DNA from: Euperipatoides rowelli
Lineage: Eukaryota; Onychophora; Udeonychophora; Euonychophora; Peripatopsidae
Assembly: GCA_003024985.2 (NCBI GenBank)
Contig: PXIH01S0002146.1
Direction: 5' to 3' (one strand)
DNA: 12,097 nucleotides
Below the pieces are notes generated by a model. That model worked only from the letters and a program-made list of their open reading frames with translations. It was not told where the DNA came from and did no database searches. Of the stretch, positions 1 through 10,001 are shown one piece after another (within the stretch, counting starts at the first letter, position 1; every line of letters begins with the position of its first letter). Both the position numbers and the translations under genes were made by a program.

Positions 1-1623
1 AGGATTATGCACAGTCCAACGAAGCTACAACATCTAGTATATGACATATGCATAAGTATCAAGGAAATTTTTAATGGTGAACAAAGCCTGATTAGTAAAA
101 TCATTGAATCATTACCAAGTAAAATGATCAATGACAAATGTATACAATTTTTCATGATACAAATGCTCCCAAACTGAGGCTGTTATGAAGCAGATATCTT
201 AGAATCATTATACAAAGTGAAAGACAGTTTTGGGAAAAAAATTTTTATAAAGGTTTCACAGCAAAAAACATTTATGCATGTGTGTCAACATAGCAGTGAA
301 ACTTCTCAATCAGGAGACACAAAAATTCCCATTTCACTCGATATATGATTATGATTAAATATAACATACACTATTATATAAATTTAAACCTGTCCATCCC
401 CTTCCCCAATATTTTTAAAAAAAAAAATTGAATTAATAAACACTAATTTTTTTTTCTTAGGCATTTTTATACTTTTAATCTTATTAAAAAACAATGCAGT
501 AACTAATACTAATTGTTTACAAAAACATGGCTAGTAAGTTAAATATTTTCAGTTTTTAGTGCATGTTAAGGATAATTTAATGGCTGCAGTTGCATCTGGT
601 GTTCACAGCTTGTAACTTTAATCACTAGGTAATTAATTACATCATGTGAGCCAACGAGCGTATGCTGTATCTTTATTTAAATACCTAATTTTATAAAAAA
701 AAATTTATAAACAATATTTATTAGTCATGTCTTAAGAACTAATTAATTAAAATTTTCAAATTCGAACATATTTGTTCCAATGTCTTAAAAAAATGGCTAG
801 TTTGTGAAATGCATAGGTGGCTACATTTCATAGACATCTACCCCTGATTTATTGTGATTTTATAATACTTAATTCAATTTTTTTTTCACTCTGCATATTT
901 TGTTGATACTTTGTCACTACTAACTCCTTAATATAAAACAAGTATCTTATTTGTTAGCAATTCCAGTGCATTTCTACTTTATAATTGGCATATATTTAAC
1001 TTTCAGAAACAAATGAAATAAGTGGGTTCTCAAATTTTTTGAGAATAATTTAATTACAAATCAAACCAGTTATGAGGATGTCAGCATATTGTTGAGTTCT
1101 GATGTGCTGAACTTAATAACTTTGCAGTTGGTTGCGAGATGTAAGTTTGTGCATTCAAACAACTGTTATTTTTCTGTGTGCTTATATAAACATTTTTGTT
1201 TGCAGATTTCGTGCAATTTAAAACATATTTTATTATTTTTCACTTTTGTTTTTCTGTAAGGCAGCTATATACACTAAGTTTACTGTAATGTATGTACATG
1301 TCATGCTGTTGTGTTATCAAGGACAAGAGGCTGCCACACCATTATCTTTCTCCATATGGAAGCTGCATAATCGTAGGATTTATAATTTGTATTCTATTAT
1401 TTGTTGTTAAAAAAATATATTTTATAAATTTTGCAAAATTCATATCTTGAAGATTATTACGTTTATCCATGTTATGCATATATCAAGTACACAATAAAAA
1501 CGGATAACTGAAGCGTCCTTATGCATGCTGACAGTATTAAACCATTCACCAATAATAATATATACCAAAGCAATTAACAATGGTGTATCTTTATTATTAA
1601 GGAAATTTATAAATAGTTCTTAC
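1..1623 (-). other. Intron downstream of exon E (partial)
   Basis: This AT-rich sequence follows the exon E donor. I searched the minus strand for the next CEP290 exon (human exon 10 begins near TLTEANEKIEV) and found no matching frame bounded by splice sites, so the intron continues past the left edge. It contains poly-A/T runs (for example around 418-427) and a small inverted repeat with TTCTCAAA and TTTGAGAA arms at about 1028-1046. I recognise no transposon ends and no plus-strand gene. Confidence 0.6.
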
Positions 1624-1773
1624 TTGTACTTCATTTAAGGCTGCCATTAATTCCTTATTTTTAGCTCTAATTTTTTCTACAAAGTCATCTTCTTCTCTTC
1701 GAGATGACAAAGAATCACGTTGAGATTCAAACTGATGGTGTAGATCTCGAAGATCATGATGAAGCTGTTCACA
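1624..1773 (-). CDS. CEP290: CEP290 exon E (matches human exon 9)
   Basis: This internal exon is 150 nt (50 codons) against 153 nt in human, phase 0 at both ends. The acceptor is CTCTATAG (AG at 1775-1774) and the donor is CAA|GTAAGA (GT at 1623-1622). It opens CEQLHHDLRDLHHQFESQRD, aligning with human NEQLCQDIIDYQKQIDSQKE. SLSSRREEDDF follows (human TLLSRRGEDSDY), and it ends KNKELMAALNEVQ (human KNYELIQYLDEIQ). Conserved EQL, SQ, SRR.ED, KN.EL and the final Q at the splice junction make the assignment firm. The segment is continuous coiled coil in the N-terminal region of CEP290. It joins directly to exon D here, without the seven residues NKRLKKK that the human protein has between the two. 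Confidence 0.95.
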
Positions 1774-1922
1774 CTATAGAGTCATAATTTAAAGTCAATG
1801 GATTAAAAATTAATTATAAAGCTATATTTTTTATTTTTTTTTAAATCAAAATTTTTTTTTAAATAATTTAATTATCCACTTTATTTTAATAATTAGAAAT
1901 GTATAATGAAGTTTGAACAAAC

Positions 1923-1976
1923 CTCTCTTTTAAGTATAAGAACTTCCCTCTCTGCATCTTCTGCCCTTTGCATATA
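1923..1976 (-). CDS. CEP290: CEP290 exon D (matches human exon 7)
   Basis: This small internal exon is 54 nt (18 codons), exactly the length of human exon 7 as I recall it, and phase 0 at both ends. The acceptor is TTTTTTAG (AG at 1978-1977) and the donor is GAG|GTTTGT (GT at 1922-1921). It reads YMQRAEDAEREVLILKRE, aligning with human LALRNEEAENENSKLRRE. The shared pattern is R.E.AE....L.RE, with L and I/V at heptad core positions. The exon is only supportable through its position between exons C and E, the matching length and the alignment. Like exon C it has the weak donor GTTTGT. The next exon follows after only 149 bp, by far the shortest intron in the window. Confidence 0.9.
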
Positions 1977-3344
1977 CTAAAAAACAAATGACATCATTAA
2001 TAAAACATTGAAGTCTTTAGTAATAAAAATATCAATATTGTTGGACATTTAAAATACAATAATTTAATGGAAAGTTATACACATAAATTATATTCAGTGC
2101 AAAAAAAAAAAATTCTACTTGTAACCAACAGTATTCTTAATTGGTATAATTTTATACTAGTAATTTTCTCAATATTAATAATGAGACACAGGTAGTTTTC
2201 TATTTTGATATTGAAAATTATATAATGAATTTATTTTTAATTGTATTGTTTTATTAATCTTTCTTATTAAATTTTTGTTCTAGTATAATTGGTTACACAA
2301 ACAAAAGAGATATAACCAAATTTAGACAGCATGTATAGAAGATTGACTAAGCACATAAATAAATTAAAAAATAAAAACTATGGAACAAGATACAATGAGG
2401 TTAAAATTTTAACTCCTTTTCAAAAAAAATTTACAATACTTTAACCAACATGTATAAAACAAAATAGTAATCTGATAACATTTTCACAATAGCAACACAA
2501 TTATACCGTTAAAATAACCTTTATAAAGTCTCTAAAAATTCGACACTCTAAAAGATATCATTCATCAGTTAAGGTACGCAACGTAGAAATTAGGGCAATT
2601 TTTTGATGGTTCGTTCACACAATTTAAGAATAAAAGTGATAGTTACATCATTAATAACTACAATCCAACTATGTCAGCATTTCCAACCAGGGTTCCACAG
2701 CACATAATCAGGTGTTTCGTGAGAAAATACGGAACAAATAATTGTTTTGGTCGTTTCTTGTCATTTTGTATATCATTTTACTAATTTGGTTTCAAATCAA
2801 GTGAAAATCATTTAACTTTGCACTCAATGTATCAAATTATCTACAAATTAATCTAAGAAAATTATTAAAACTTGTGATGAAATAAGAAGAAAAAAAAGAG
2901 CAGTGCTCTAGTTAAAACACTTGCTTACTGCTACCTAGAATTTCTTCTTACTTTTGATAATTTTATTGTTAACATAACAACAGAGAGAAGGTTTCATTTT
3001 TAAAATACAAAATAGACAAACTTCAACTTAGTTTCTTAGCTTTAACAAGAAGGGATGGGGCGGGAGCCATCAAAAATTTCTTAAAACAATAGGACCCAAT
3101 ACTTACGACTTGCCAATGCCCTGCATCACACTAGGGCATTGGCAAGTCGTAAGTATGTACAGGTATGGGTACAAGATAATGCATGCAAAATCTGGATAAA
3201 CATTTGTCAATAACACCAAAGATAAATTTTTTTTTTTTTTTACAATTATAAAATATTTTATATTAATTAACAATAATGTACCAGGTACAAAACAATTGTA
3301 CAGAATCATTAAAGAATTAATTATTTGAGAAAATATATACAAAC
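1977..3344 (-). other. Intron between CEP290 exons C and D
   Basis: This 1,368-bp phase-0 intron has donor GTTTGT and acceptor TTTTTTAG. It holds the perfect 24-bp hairpin at 3099-3156, a 15-T run at 3227-3241 and a possible degraded hAT-type fragment near 2670-2735. An open minus-strand frame at 3103-3342 merely reads from the exon C border through intron and hairpin, and it has no protein character. Confidence 0.8.
3099..3156. repeat. Perfect 24-bp inverted repeat with 10-nt loop
   Basis: The left arm (3099-3122) begins ATACTTACGACTTGCC and the right arm (3133-3156) is its exact reverse complement. They are separated by the loop GCATCACACT. All 24 base pairs are Watson-Crick, and the arms are more GC-rich than the surrounding intron. 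It would fold on either strand and lies inside the pre-mRNA of CEP290. It could be a small-RNA precursor, part of a transposon terminus, or a template-switch palindrome. The sequence alone does not decide between these. Confidence 0.9.
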
Positions 3345-3485
3345 TCTTTCTGAATTTCTCTTCTCATTCATCAATTCCCGCTCGCTGTCCTTCACCCTTT
3401 GATTGAGTGCATCTTTTTGTCTCTCTAATTCACGTATTTCATCCTTCAGAAATTTAGCATCTCTGCCTCCACTATGAAGTCCAGG
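3345..3485 (-). CDS. CEP290: CEP290 exon C (matches human exon 6)
   Basis: This is an internal exon of 141 nt (47 codons) against 144 nt in human, phase 0 at both ends. The acceptor is ATTTTAG (AG at 3487-3486). The donor is AGA|GTTTGT (GT at 3344-3343), chosen because it gives phase 0 and matches the homologous boundary. It starts PGLHSGGRDAKFLKDEIREL. The GGRD.(K/R)FL..EI..LE signature is nearly identical to human GGRDTRFLRNEICQLE and is the strongest identification in the window. It then continues as coiled coil through SERELMNEKRNSER, matching human DMEKELEKEKKVNEQ. If the following intron were retained, the frame would run VCIYFLK and stop, so splicing here is required. A GTATAT donor four bases further on is possible but would break phase 0. 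Confidence 0.95.
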
Positions 3486-3552
3486 CTAAAATACAAAAAA
3501 AAAAAATGTGCAACTACTATTAAATTCTTCTACTATTTTATACTTCATAAAG

Positions 3553-3568
3553 TACTGTATATACAGTA
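3553..3568. repeat. 16-bp perfect palindrome TACTGTATATACAGTA
   Basis: The sequence is self-complementary over 16 bases and combines the two orientations of the TACAGTA word that recurs across this window. No function is evident. It lies about 70 bp upstream of the exon C acceptor in the transcribed direction. Confidence 0.8.
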
Positions 3569-3586
3569 TATTACATATTTTATATA

Positions 3587-3630
3587 TTAACCCCTTTGAC
3601 GATGTAAATGAGTAGTCGTTTTTGTCTATT
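3587..3630. repeat. Possible lone piggyBac-type terminus
   Basis: TTAA at 3587-3590 is followed by CCCCTTTGACGATGTAAATG and then AGTAGTCGTTTTTGTC. A TTAA target followed by a C-rich CCYTTTGACG start is typical of termini in piggyBac-like MITEs. I found no matching inverted end elsewhere in the window, so this is either one end of a truncated element or a coincidence. Confidence 0.35.
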
Positions 3631-5233
3631 CTTAGCATTATATCAAAATTGCCTACATTTTTCTTTCAAATCACTTCACGTGTTATTTATTATTCAATAC
3701 TTTATAAAGTTGCATGTATTTTTATTTTTCTGAAATCCAATTGAAACTTTTTTTTAACTGATACAAAACAGCATTTTATTTGAAATAATTAAAACTTTTA
3801 AACAAAAATGTTTCCATCAAACTTCTTCAGAACACTTGGTAAAAATGACAATTTATACAAATAAAATATTTAGTTAATATATTCATCTAAACAGGCATAT
3901 ACAGTATTTACTAAATATTCTTAAAATTCTAAATATTTTTGTAGATAAAGTTCTCTCCCTCCACTTCTCCAAGCAATAGTTTTATTTACAACTTTCTGCT
4001 TTAATGTCTAGTATATCATATTTAATTCAAATAAAATTCTTATTCTGAAAATACATTTAATTAAATAGAATTTAAATGTTATCTTAAAATTTCAAATACT
4101 GTTTTATACTGTATGTCCCCATCCCCTTTTCAAAGATTACTTTTTATTTTGTCTCATTTGATACACAGTTCAAATTATAGTTTTATTTTTTATTATCTGT
4201 AATGCGGTTCAAAATGTCTTAGCTTTAATCAATTCCTGGCAATCAACTACACAAAGAACAATTTTTTCAAATTTTGGAGGATTATTAATCAGCTAATAAC
4301 AATAATTTGTCAGAAGAAGAAAATGATAATTAATCAGAGATGACCAATTATACTGATGATTCTAATTCTGATTTTTCTTATAATTTAAAGGAAATAATAG
4401 CAGTTAAGTACTAATTCAAACCCTGTTTCCTGAAAATTTCTGGCTTTCAATTGCAATGTCGTATCCAATTTGCAGAACAAAAAAGTGAAAGGCAGGCCTA
4501 ATTTCATTATACTGTACATCTTTTGACTAAATTCAAATTATTAGTGTGTTATTTATTTGAACAAATTGCAAATATATAAAATAAATCGCTCTGCAAATTC
4601 CCAAATATCTAGCGATATATTTCTAAAATAGTTATAATTATTTACATAAAATCAAATTGTAATTAAAGTTTAAAGATTTAAGGCCCAAGCCCAAAAGGAT
4701 ATGGACCTCATTCCAAACAATATTTGATTTAAAATTAAAAAATGAGACATGTCATGATGTCAATGACATGATCCGCCGAATCTTACAACGTCCCCATTAG
4801 TCAATAAATATACATAATCTATGTGGAAACACTTAAGAGCAAGTCAATTTGTTACTAGACATCATTATAATTATTTAAAAAAAAACAATCACATCAGACT
4901 AAACAACCAGAACAGTCAAGATATTATCCATTAAATAATGTTCTTAATCTAGAGTAGATTGAAGCCTAATTAATTACAAATTAATGTATTTTGCAATAAT
5001 GGATCAAACAGGCAATTGTAAGCAGATGATCATTCACAAACAGACGATAAATAATGATGAAATAATATCAATTAAAACATAAGAGGAACAGAAAATCAAT
5101 GAAAAATACAGAAATTTTGGAAAATCCTTCTTTTAATAACAAAATATCACAGAGTTCAGCAAAATTAGACCATCAATTCAAGGCCCTAGGAATTACCTAG
5201 ATATCCTTTTAGACATAAATTGTTTCCAAATGA

Positions 5234-5556
5234 TTAACACTTTCCACTCCATTGATTTTAGAGAATTTGGTTTCTACCACTCCAGAAGAAATTTGAAATT
5301 TTTTTTTTTTTTAAATTAAGATTTAGTATTCTTTTAATTTATTTTTTTAAAAACTCTCTTGGGATAATTAAAGACAAGTATATTTTGAGTCTTTTAAGCT
5401 AAAAAAAAATAGTAATTGAAGCATATTTGAATATAATAATAATTATTGATTATGAAAAACAAGGAAATGAAAATGGCGATTTAGAATCGACTTTGGAGTG
5501 CAACTACTAAATTAAAAATGGCGATTCTCAATTGCTATTGGAGTGGAAAGGGTTAA
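5234..5556. mobile_element. piggyBac-like MITE bounded by TTAA
   Basis: TTAA occurs at 5234-5237 and again at 5553-5556, flanking a 315-bp interior. The inner ends are inverted repeats: CACTTTCCACTCCATTG on the left and, reading inward from the right, CCCTTTCCACTCCAATAG, with 14 of the first 15 bases identical. TTAA duplication plus CCCTTT-type ends fits a non-autonomous piggyBac-like element. Inside the right half there is a direct repeat of AAATGGCGATT followed by TTGGAGTG (5472-5495 and 5517-5545). No coding capacity is present. Family assignment is inferred from ends and target only. Confidence 0.68.
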
Positions 5557-5783
5557 TCTACTGCAAATTCAAAAACCAACAGATTAGTACTAGTTGCATC
5601 AACTGAACTCGAAATAATATAACAAAAAAACAATAAATTAAACTTTAAAAAAAAAACAGAATCGTGACAAAACTATAATAGTTACGTGCCACTGAAACCC
5701 ATAACACACGGGTATTTTTGCAAATTAATTTTTACAAATGATTTAGTACAGAAAAATATTTGTAGATCAAATAAATCTTTACG

Positions 5784-5797
5784 CTGAGTCGACTCAG
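5784..5797. repeat. 14-bp perfect palindrome CTGAGTCGACTCAG
   Basis: This is a perfect self-complementary 14-mer in AT-rich intron. It resembles two overlapping TGAGTC half sites of the kind bound by bZIP factors. No supporting context for regulation is seen. Confidence 0.7.
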
Positions 5798-5935
5798 TTA
5801 TGTGAAAGCGGTAAATTGAAATAAAATTCTAAAATATTATTGAATATTACAAAGTGCGACCATGAAATTTGGACCCTTTGGCCTTAAGTACATTCTTAGA
5901 GCCTAGTCCATCCCAGTGTCATAATACTGTATGGA

Positions 5936-6671
5936 CAGGGATGGGAAAAAAATACTCTAAAAAATTTGTGAAAGACAATACAAAATATTCCCACAAATGT
6001 ACAGTATTTAAAAGACATTCAAAATTAAAGTAGGCTACCGTATCTAAAATACAAAATACTTTTTTGTATTTTCAATCTCCTCAAAACAACTAAATACTTT
6101 TCATTTTTTTTAATAATGCATTTAATATCTCAAATAAAAAATAGGTTACATAATTAAAATACTAATTATGTAATCTACTTTTTAAAATTAACATTTGAAT
6201 AATATAGAGGATCGTTATGTGATGCTGTCTTTGCAAAATTAGTTTCAAAATTATAATAGAAATTTATGAAGTTTCTCTATTATTGTGAGTTTCAAGTTTT
6301 GTAAATTTGAATTTCCAGCTAAATTAATTTTTTTTATAAAAGGATTGCTATCATATTCTTAGTGTAATCACGGCAGAAAAGCAGTATTTTGTTGATTAAA
6401 TATTATATAGTAACACAATCGCCTTGGTGGGAAAACTGTATCATTGTACATGTTGTGTACTATGCTGGCATGTAGTATATTTGTTCATCAGAATAATATA
6501 CAGTATATACCAGCAAATATAGTATAGTTGAAATGTAATGAGTATTGAAAATACAAAATACTTTTAAAATGTACTGTCATTACAAAATGCTTTAGGAAAA
6601 TTATTTGCAAAACAAAAGTACTTTCATTATGTAATTGAAATACTTGCTTTTTCAAATATTGCCTTTCCCTG
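5936..6671. mobile_element. hAT-like non-autonomous DNA element
   Basis: The left end is CAGGGATGGGAAAAAAATAC. The right end, read inward, is CAGGGAAAGGCAATATTTGA. Both share CAGGGA..GG.AA, the usual hAT terminal form. The 8 bases outside are TGTATGGA (5928-5935) and AGTATGCA (6672-6679), which agree at 6 of 8 positions, as expected for a decayed hAT 8-bp target duplication. Subterminal AAAATACAAAATACTTTT-type words occur in both halves (about 6048 and 6547), another habit of hAT MITEs. At 736 bp with no transposase it is non-autonomous and evidently old. An 83-residue open frame at 6488-6739 crosses the right end and is not a gene. Confidence 0.72.
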
Positions 6672-7172
6672 AGTATGCAAGTGGAAGTTAGAGTAAAAAC
6701 CCATGCAGCGTTACCTACTGTATAATTACAATATAACATAATAAAATTGAAAAATCGTATGATTATTCACTTATCAATTATATAGAATGAAACAATGACA
6801 ATTGAATTTAACAAAATTTATTTAGACATTGAATTTAAAAAAAATAACTTATACAAAAAGTATCACTCCATTTCAATAGGTTTGTTATCCGATTCTATAC
6901 CTGATGGGAGTATTCCAAAGGAAATCTTACCAAGTTGTTAGCTTAAGAACCATGCTAGTTTAATATATTTATTAATTGTCATTATTACCCGAATAAATAA
7001 GTTATTTGAAAAAGAACTACATTCTCATAATTAAATTATGCATTTTACCACATGTAATAGGAACATTTTAGTTTTCATAGGATTTTAATTTAGACTAATT
7101 AATCATAAATTTATGATCAATAAACTATTACAATGATTCATAAACTTTGATAGTTAATTTATAACGTCTTAC

Positions 7173-7310
7173 TGTGTTATCTTTAAGACGTGATTGTAAA
7201 TCTTCAATCTGACTCAGTAGTTCTCTTTCTCTCTTGGCTCCCACCTGGCCTTCCTTAACAGCCATTTTTTCTAATTCATCAAGGGCAATCTCCGCTTGAC
7301 CAGCTTTCAC
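7173..7310 (-). CDS. CEP290: CEP290 exon B (matches human exons 4 and 5 fused)
   Basis: This is an internal exon of 138 nt (46 codons), phase 0 at both ends. The acceptor is ATTTTAG (AG at 7312-7311) and the donor is ACA|GTAAGA (GT at 7172-7171). It begins VKAGQAEIALDELEKMAV, which aligns with human MKAQEVELALEEVEKAGE, and continues as a charged helix ending IEDLQSRLKDNT. The heptad pattern of I/L/A positions separated by E, K and R indicates a coiled coil. In human the same stretch is split into exons of 70 and 47 nt, 39 codons together; here it is one exon and 7 codons longer. An open frame runs past the donor to 7128, but splicing at GTAAGA fits both the homologue and exon C. The leading GTG is an internal valine, not a start codon. 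Confidence 0.93.
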
Positions 7311-8534
7311 CTAAAATATATATAAAAAAGTTGAACAATATATACTGTAACTAGGAATAATAAAAAAAAAAGTTTTTCAGCATTGAATTATTAGCATATT
7401 TGAAAAGTTCAAGCATGTAATTATTGAATGAATTAAAACTGCAAATCTTTATTTTTTTCAATGAATGCAATAATGTTATAATTTCTTTAAATAAATTTAT
7501 ATAGTTTTACAAAGGATTTTAAGGTACTATCAATTTCATTATTTTTATAAAGTGTAGACATTATTTAAATTCTATTTAAAAGATACCTGCATTTGCCCTA
7601 CTTGTGTAAACGTATAATGAGTTAGTTCAGAACTATAATGCCGCAATTAGTTATCCAGTACTTAATTGGCGCACTTCCATACTTTGAAAAAATATAAAAT
7701 GAAACAGACCATGAGCGCAAAGTCTTAGTAGTTGATCAACTGATCCATGATGAGAAAAAATAATCAATACAATCTTATGATCAATAAAAAAAAGTTAACT
7801 ACAGTAGGTAACTGCTTTTAAAATGCAGGAGAATGAGTTAGGCTACACCATGACAAAGATAGCCTTATACCTCAGCTTTCTTTCTGTAGCCTATTATTTT
7901 TTTAAGATTTGTTATGATAAAAGTGTCATGATCATAAGCCAACTAACCAGTCATAAACAATCAAGCAGTAAAAACTTATTTACATATTTTAATTAAATGA
8001 TTGGTGCGAATTAGCTATTCAAAAACCCCTGCTAGAGCCTAAAATTCATTCGGTGAAGGCTGAAAATATTTCCAAAAGTTTTCCAATTTAATTCTAGTCC
8101 TTGAAAATGGGATATAAACCTATTCAACCTTAACTTAAACCTAAGATTGTTAGCTGGCCCAGCTCTACGATGAAGTTCTTGTTTAAATAAAGTTTGCCTC
8201 CAACACTACTTTTAAAAATTAACATTTTCTATAAAACTTTCATTCGTTATTACAGACTTTGTTCCATATATTCAAGTCCTCTACTCTCACATAATTTCTC
8301 TGTCAAGTTAAGCAGTTCCAGTCTTCGTTAGTTCCAGTATGTCATCCTAAACAAGTGGTAACTTTTAGATGTAAAAATATTAAAGTTGTTTTGCTTTTCT
8401 TGTTATATTCTGTTCTCTCTCTCTCTCAGGGTCATTACTTGCAATTTTTTTTAGTAAAACAGTATATTTTTAATGCTAGCTAAACATTAACAAAATTGGG
8501 ATATATTTTTTTTTTAATTGGGAATGGAATTTTT

Positions 8535-8553
8535 AAAAAAAAAAAAAAAAAAA
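8535..8553. repeat. 19-bp poly-A tract
   Basis: An uninterrupted run of 19 A, preceded by T-rich sequence. No retrogene, LINE or SINE body is recognisable upstream of it, so I treat it as a simple repeat. Confidence 0.85.
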
Positions 8554-9036
8554 GGAAATCTAAGAATCTTTTTGTCAAATTTACAAATGAAATAATTTTA
8601 TTCAATCAAACCTATTTTGTTGTACAAATAACTATTATTATTTGTCAAATAAATTGGATTAAAAAAATATTTTGTTTGACTAAAACAGCCGTAATTCTGT
8701 GTTAGCCATTTCTTTTCGGTTTAGAGAAAGATCATTATTCTATTAAATTAATTCAAAATATTTTAAAGTATGATTAGTATTAGTATTTTTTATATTTTTT
8801 AAGGTAATGTAGGATGGGTTGTAAAGTCAGTTTTTATTTGAGTTACCTAGAATCAAAGTGTACTTTCTCCCACACTTCATTTTTCAGAAGAAGCAAAAAA
8901 GTTCTGTAGATGAATCTAAAGCTTTGCAATAAAATTTCTAAATCTCAGTTGAAAATATTTAATGAATAGACTAATTTAAAACAAAAAAAAATATTGGATA
9001 GTCTTATTATTTTAAAGTTTTAAGCAAAATAAATTT

Positions 9037-9120
9037 GGAGAAAGTTCACTTTGATTCCAGAGAGTGGATAAAGTTCATTTTGATACTCAACGTACTGGAG
9101 AAAGTGCATTTTGATGCAGA
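9037..9120 (+). repeat. Three direct copies of the GGAGAAAGTTCACTTTGAT motif
   Basis: The copies are GGAGAAAGTTCACTTTGATT at 9037, GGATAAAGTTCATTTTGATA at 9066 and GGAGAAAGTGCATTTTGATG at 9097. Start-to-start spacing is 29 and 31 bp, and the spacers are unlike one another. They lie in the same orientation as the right terminal copy at 10165-10186. Confidence 0.88.
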
Positions 9121-10001
9121 TATCAATATAATTTTCAAGTTGATATGTTATAAATCACACACAAAAAATAGTAGGCCTTTCTAACTTTACAAAGTAAGAA
9201 AAGAAACTTAAAAATAACAATTGAAAAACACAGAAATCATTGCTATTTAGTAATGATTTATTTAAATCAAAATTCTATATTGTATTAGTCAAAAATATGT
9301 ATGATTATTCATTACATCTCCATTCCTCTCCATAATGTTTCTTAATTAACTTTTCTGCATATGTTTATTTTTTTTCTCCTGAGTAATTTTATTTGATTTT
9401 GGAATTTCATTGCATAAGATGTCTTTAGCCGTGTATGAGTTTTACATCAGTGACTAAATGTTTAATTGTAGAATGTTTCATTATAATTTTTGTTACATTT
9501 TTTGGTATCTGTAAAATAGCATTTCTTTTTAATTCCCTCGCAAATATTACAAATACTTTATGAGGAGGAATATAACTGTAACCAGTTAAAGGGAACAACA
9601 TCTCCTGTGACTAACTATTGGAGGGGGACATGACACCCAAGTCATTTTCTGATCATAGCTGACCAATGTTGACTTTTAGCTTTGGTTTCCACAGGATAGA
9701 TGAATACACAAATAAATTTATCTCACTTAAGTAGCTAAAGATGCATGTCGCTATAATATTGCAATCTTTGGAGTACTCATTTCCTGTCTAAAAGAAAGCT
9801 GTACCTGTGGGAGCGATGAGTTCTGTGTCACTTTACCTTTTACAACAGTAAAATAATTAAAACAAAATTGTTGAGAATAATAAACACACTGATCTAGGGA
9901 TATATTGCAATAAAACAAACTCTAAAAATAATAAAAACTAAAATAGCCTGAACATTATAGGGTTGAGGATAATGGTGATATCTGATTCGTCAAATTAATT
10001 T

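Larger units (their letters stand above)
3486..7172 (-). other. Intron between CEP290 exons B and C
   Basis: This 3,687-bp phase-0 intron has donor GTAAGA and acceptor ATTTTAG. It carries a lone piggyBac-type end near 3587, a piggyBac-like MITE at 5234-5556, a 14-bp palindrome at 5784-5797 and a hAT-like element at 5936-6671. A short hairpin with arms CATGTCAT (4748-4755) and ATGACATG (4763-4770) is also present. No other coding sequence is supported in it. Confidence 0.8.

Noticed and set aside
1774-1922. A hidden 21-nt microexon
   Set aside because: I scanned the short intron on the minus strand. The AG sites present are not followed at a suitable distance by GT, and no stretch encodes a basic heptad.
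3103-3342. Minus-strand open frame of 79 codons
   Set aside because: It starts inside the exon C donor region, runs through a T tract and the hairpin, and has no protein-like composition. It is intron read-through.
6488-6739. Minus-strand open frame of 83 codons
   Set aside because: It spans the right end of the hAT-like element and flanking intron, and has no domain resemblance or transposase motif.
7128-7172. Extension of exon B past ACA into VRRYKLTIKVYESL and a stop
   Set aside because: The GTAAGA donor at the junction, the phase match to exon C and the homologous protein all indicate splicing at 7173. The extension is intron.
8414-8440. CT repeat ending in CAG as a plus-strand splice acceptor
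   Set aside because: The sequence after it (GGTCATTACTTGC then T-rich) has no conserved open frame, so it is a dinucleotide repeat.
8496-8705. Plus-strand open frame of 69 codons
   Set aside because: It is held open by a 19-A tract coding for lysines and has no coding character.
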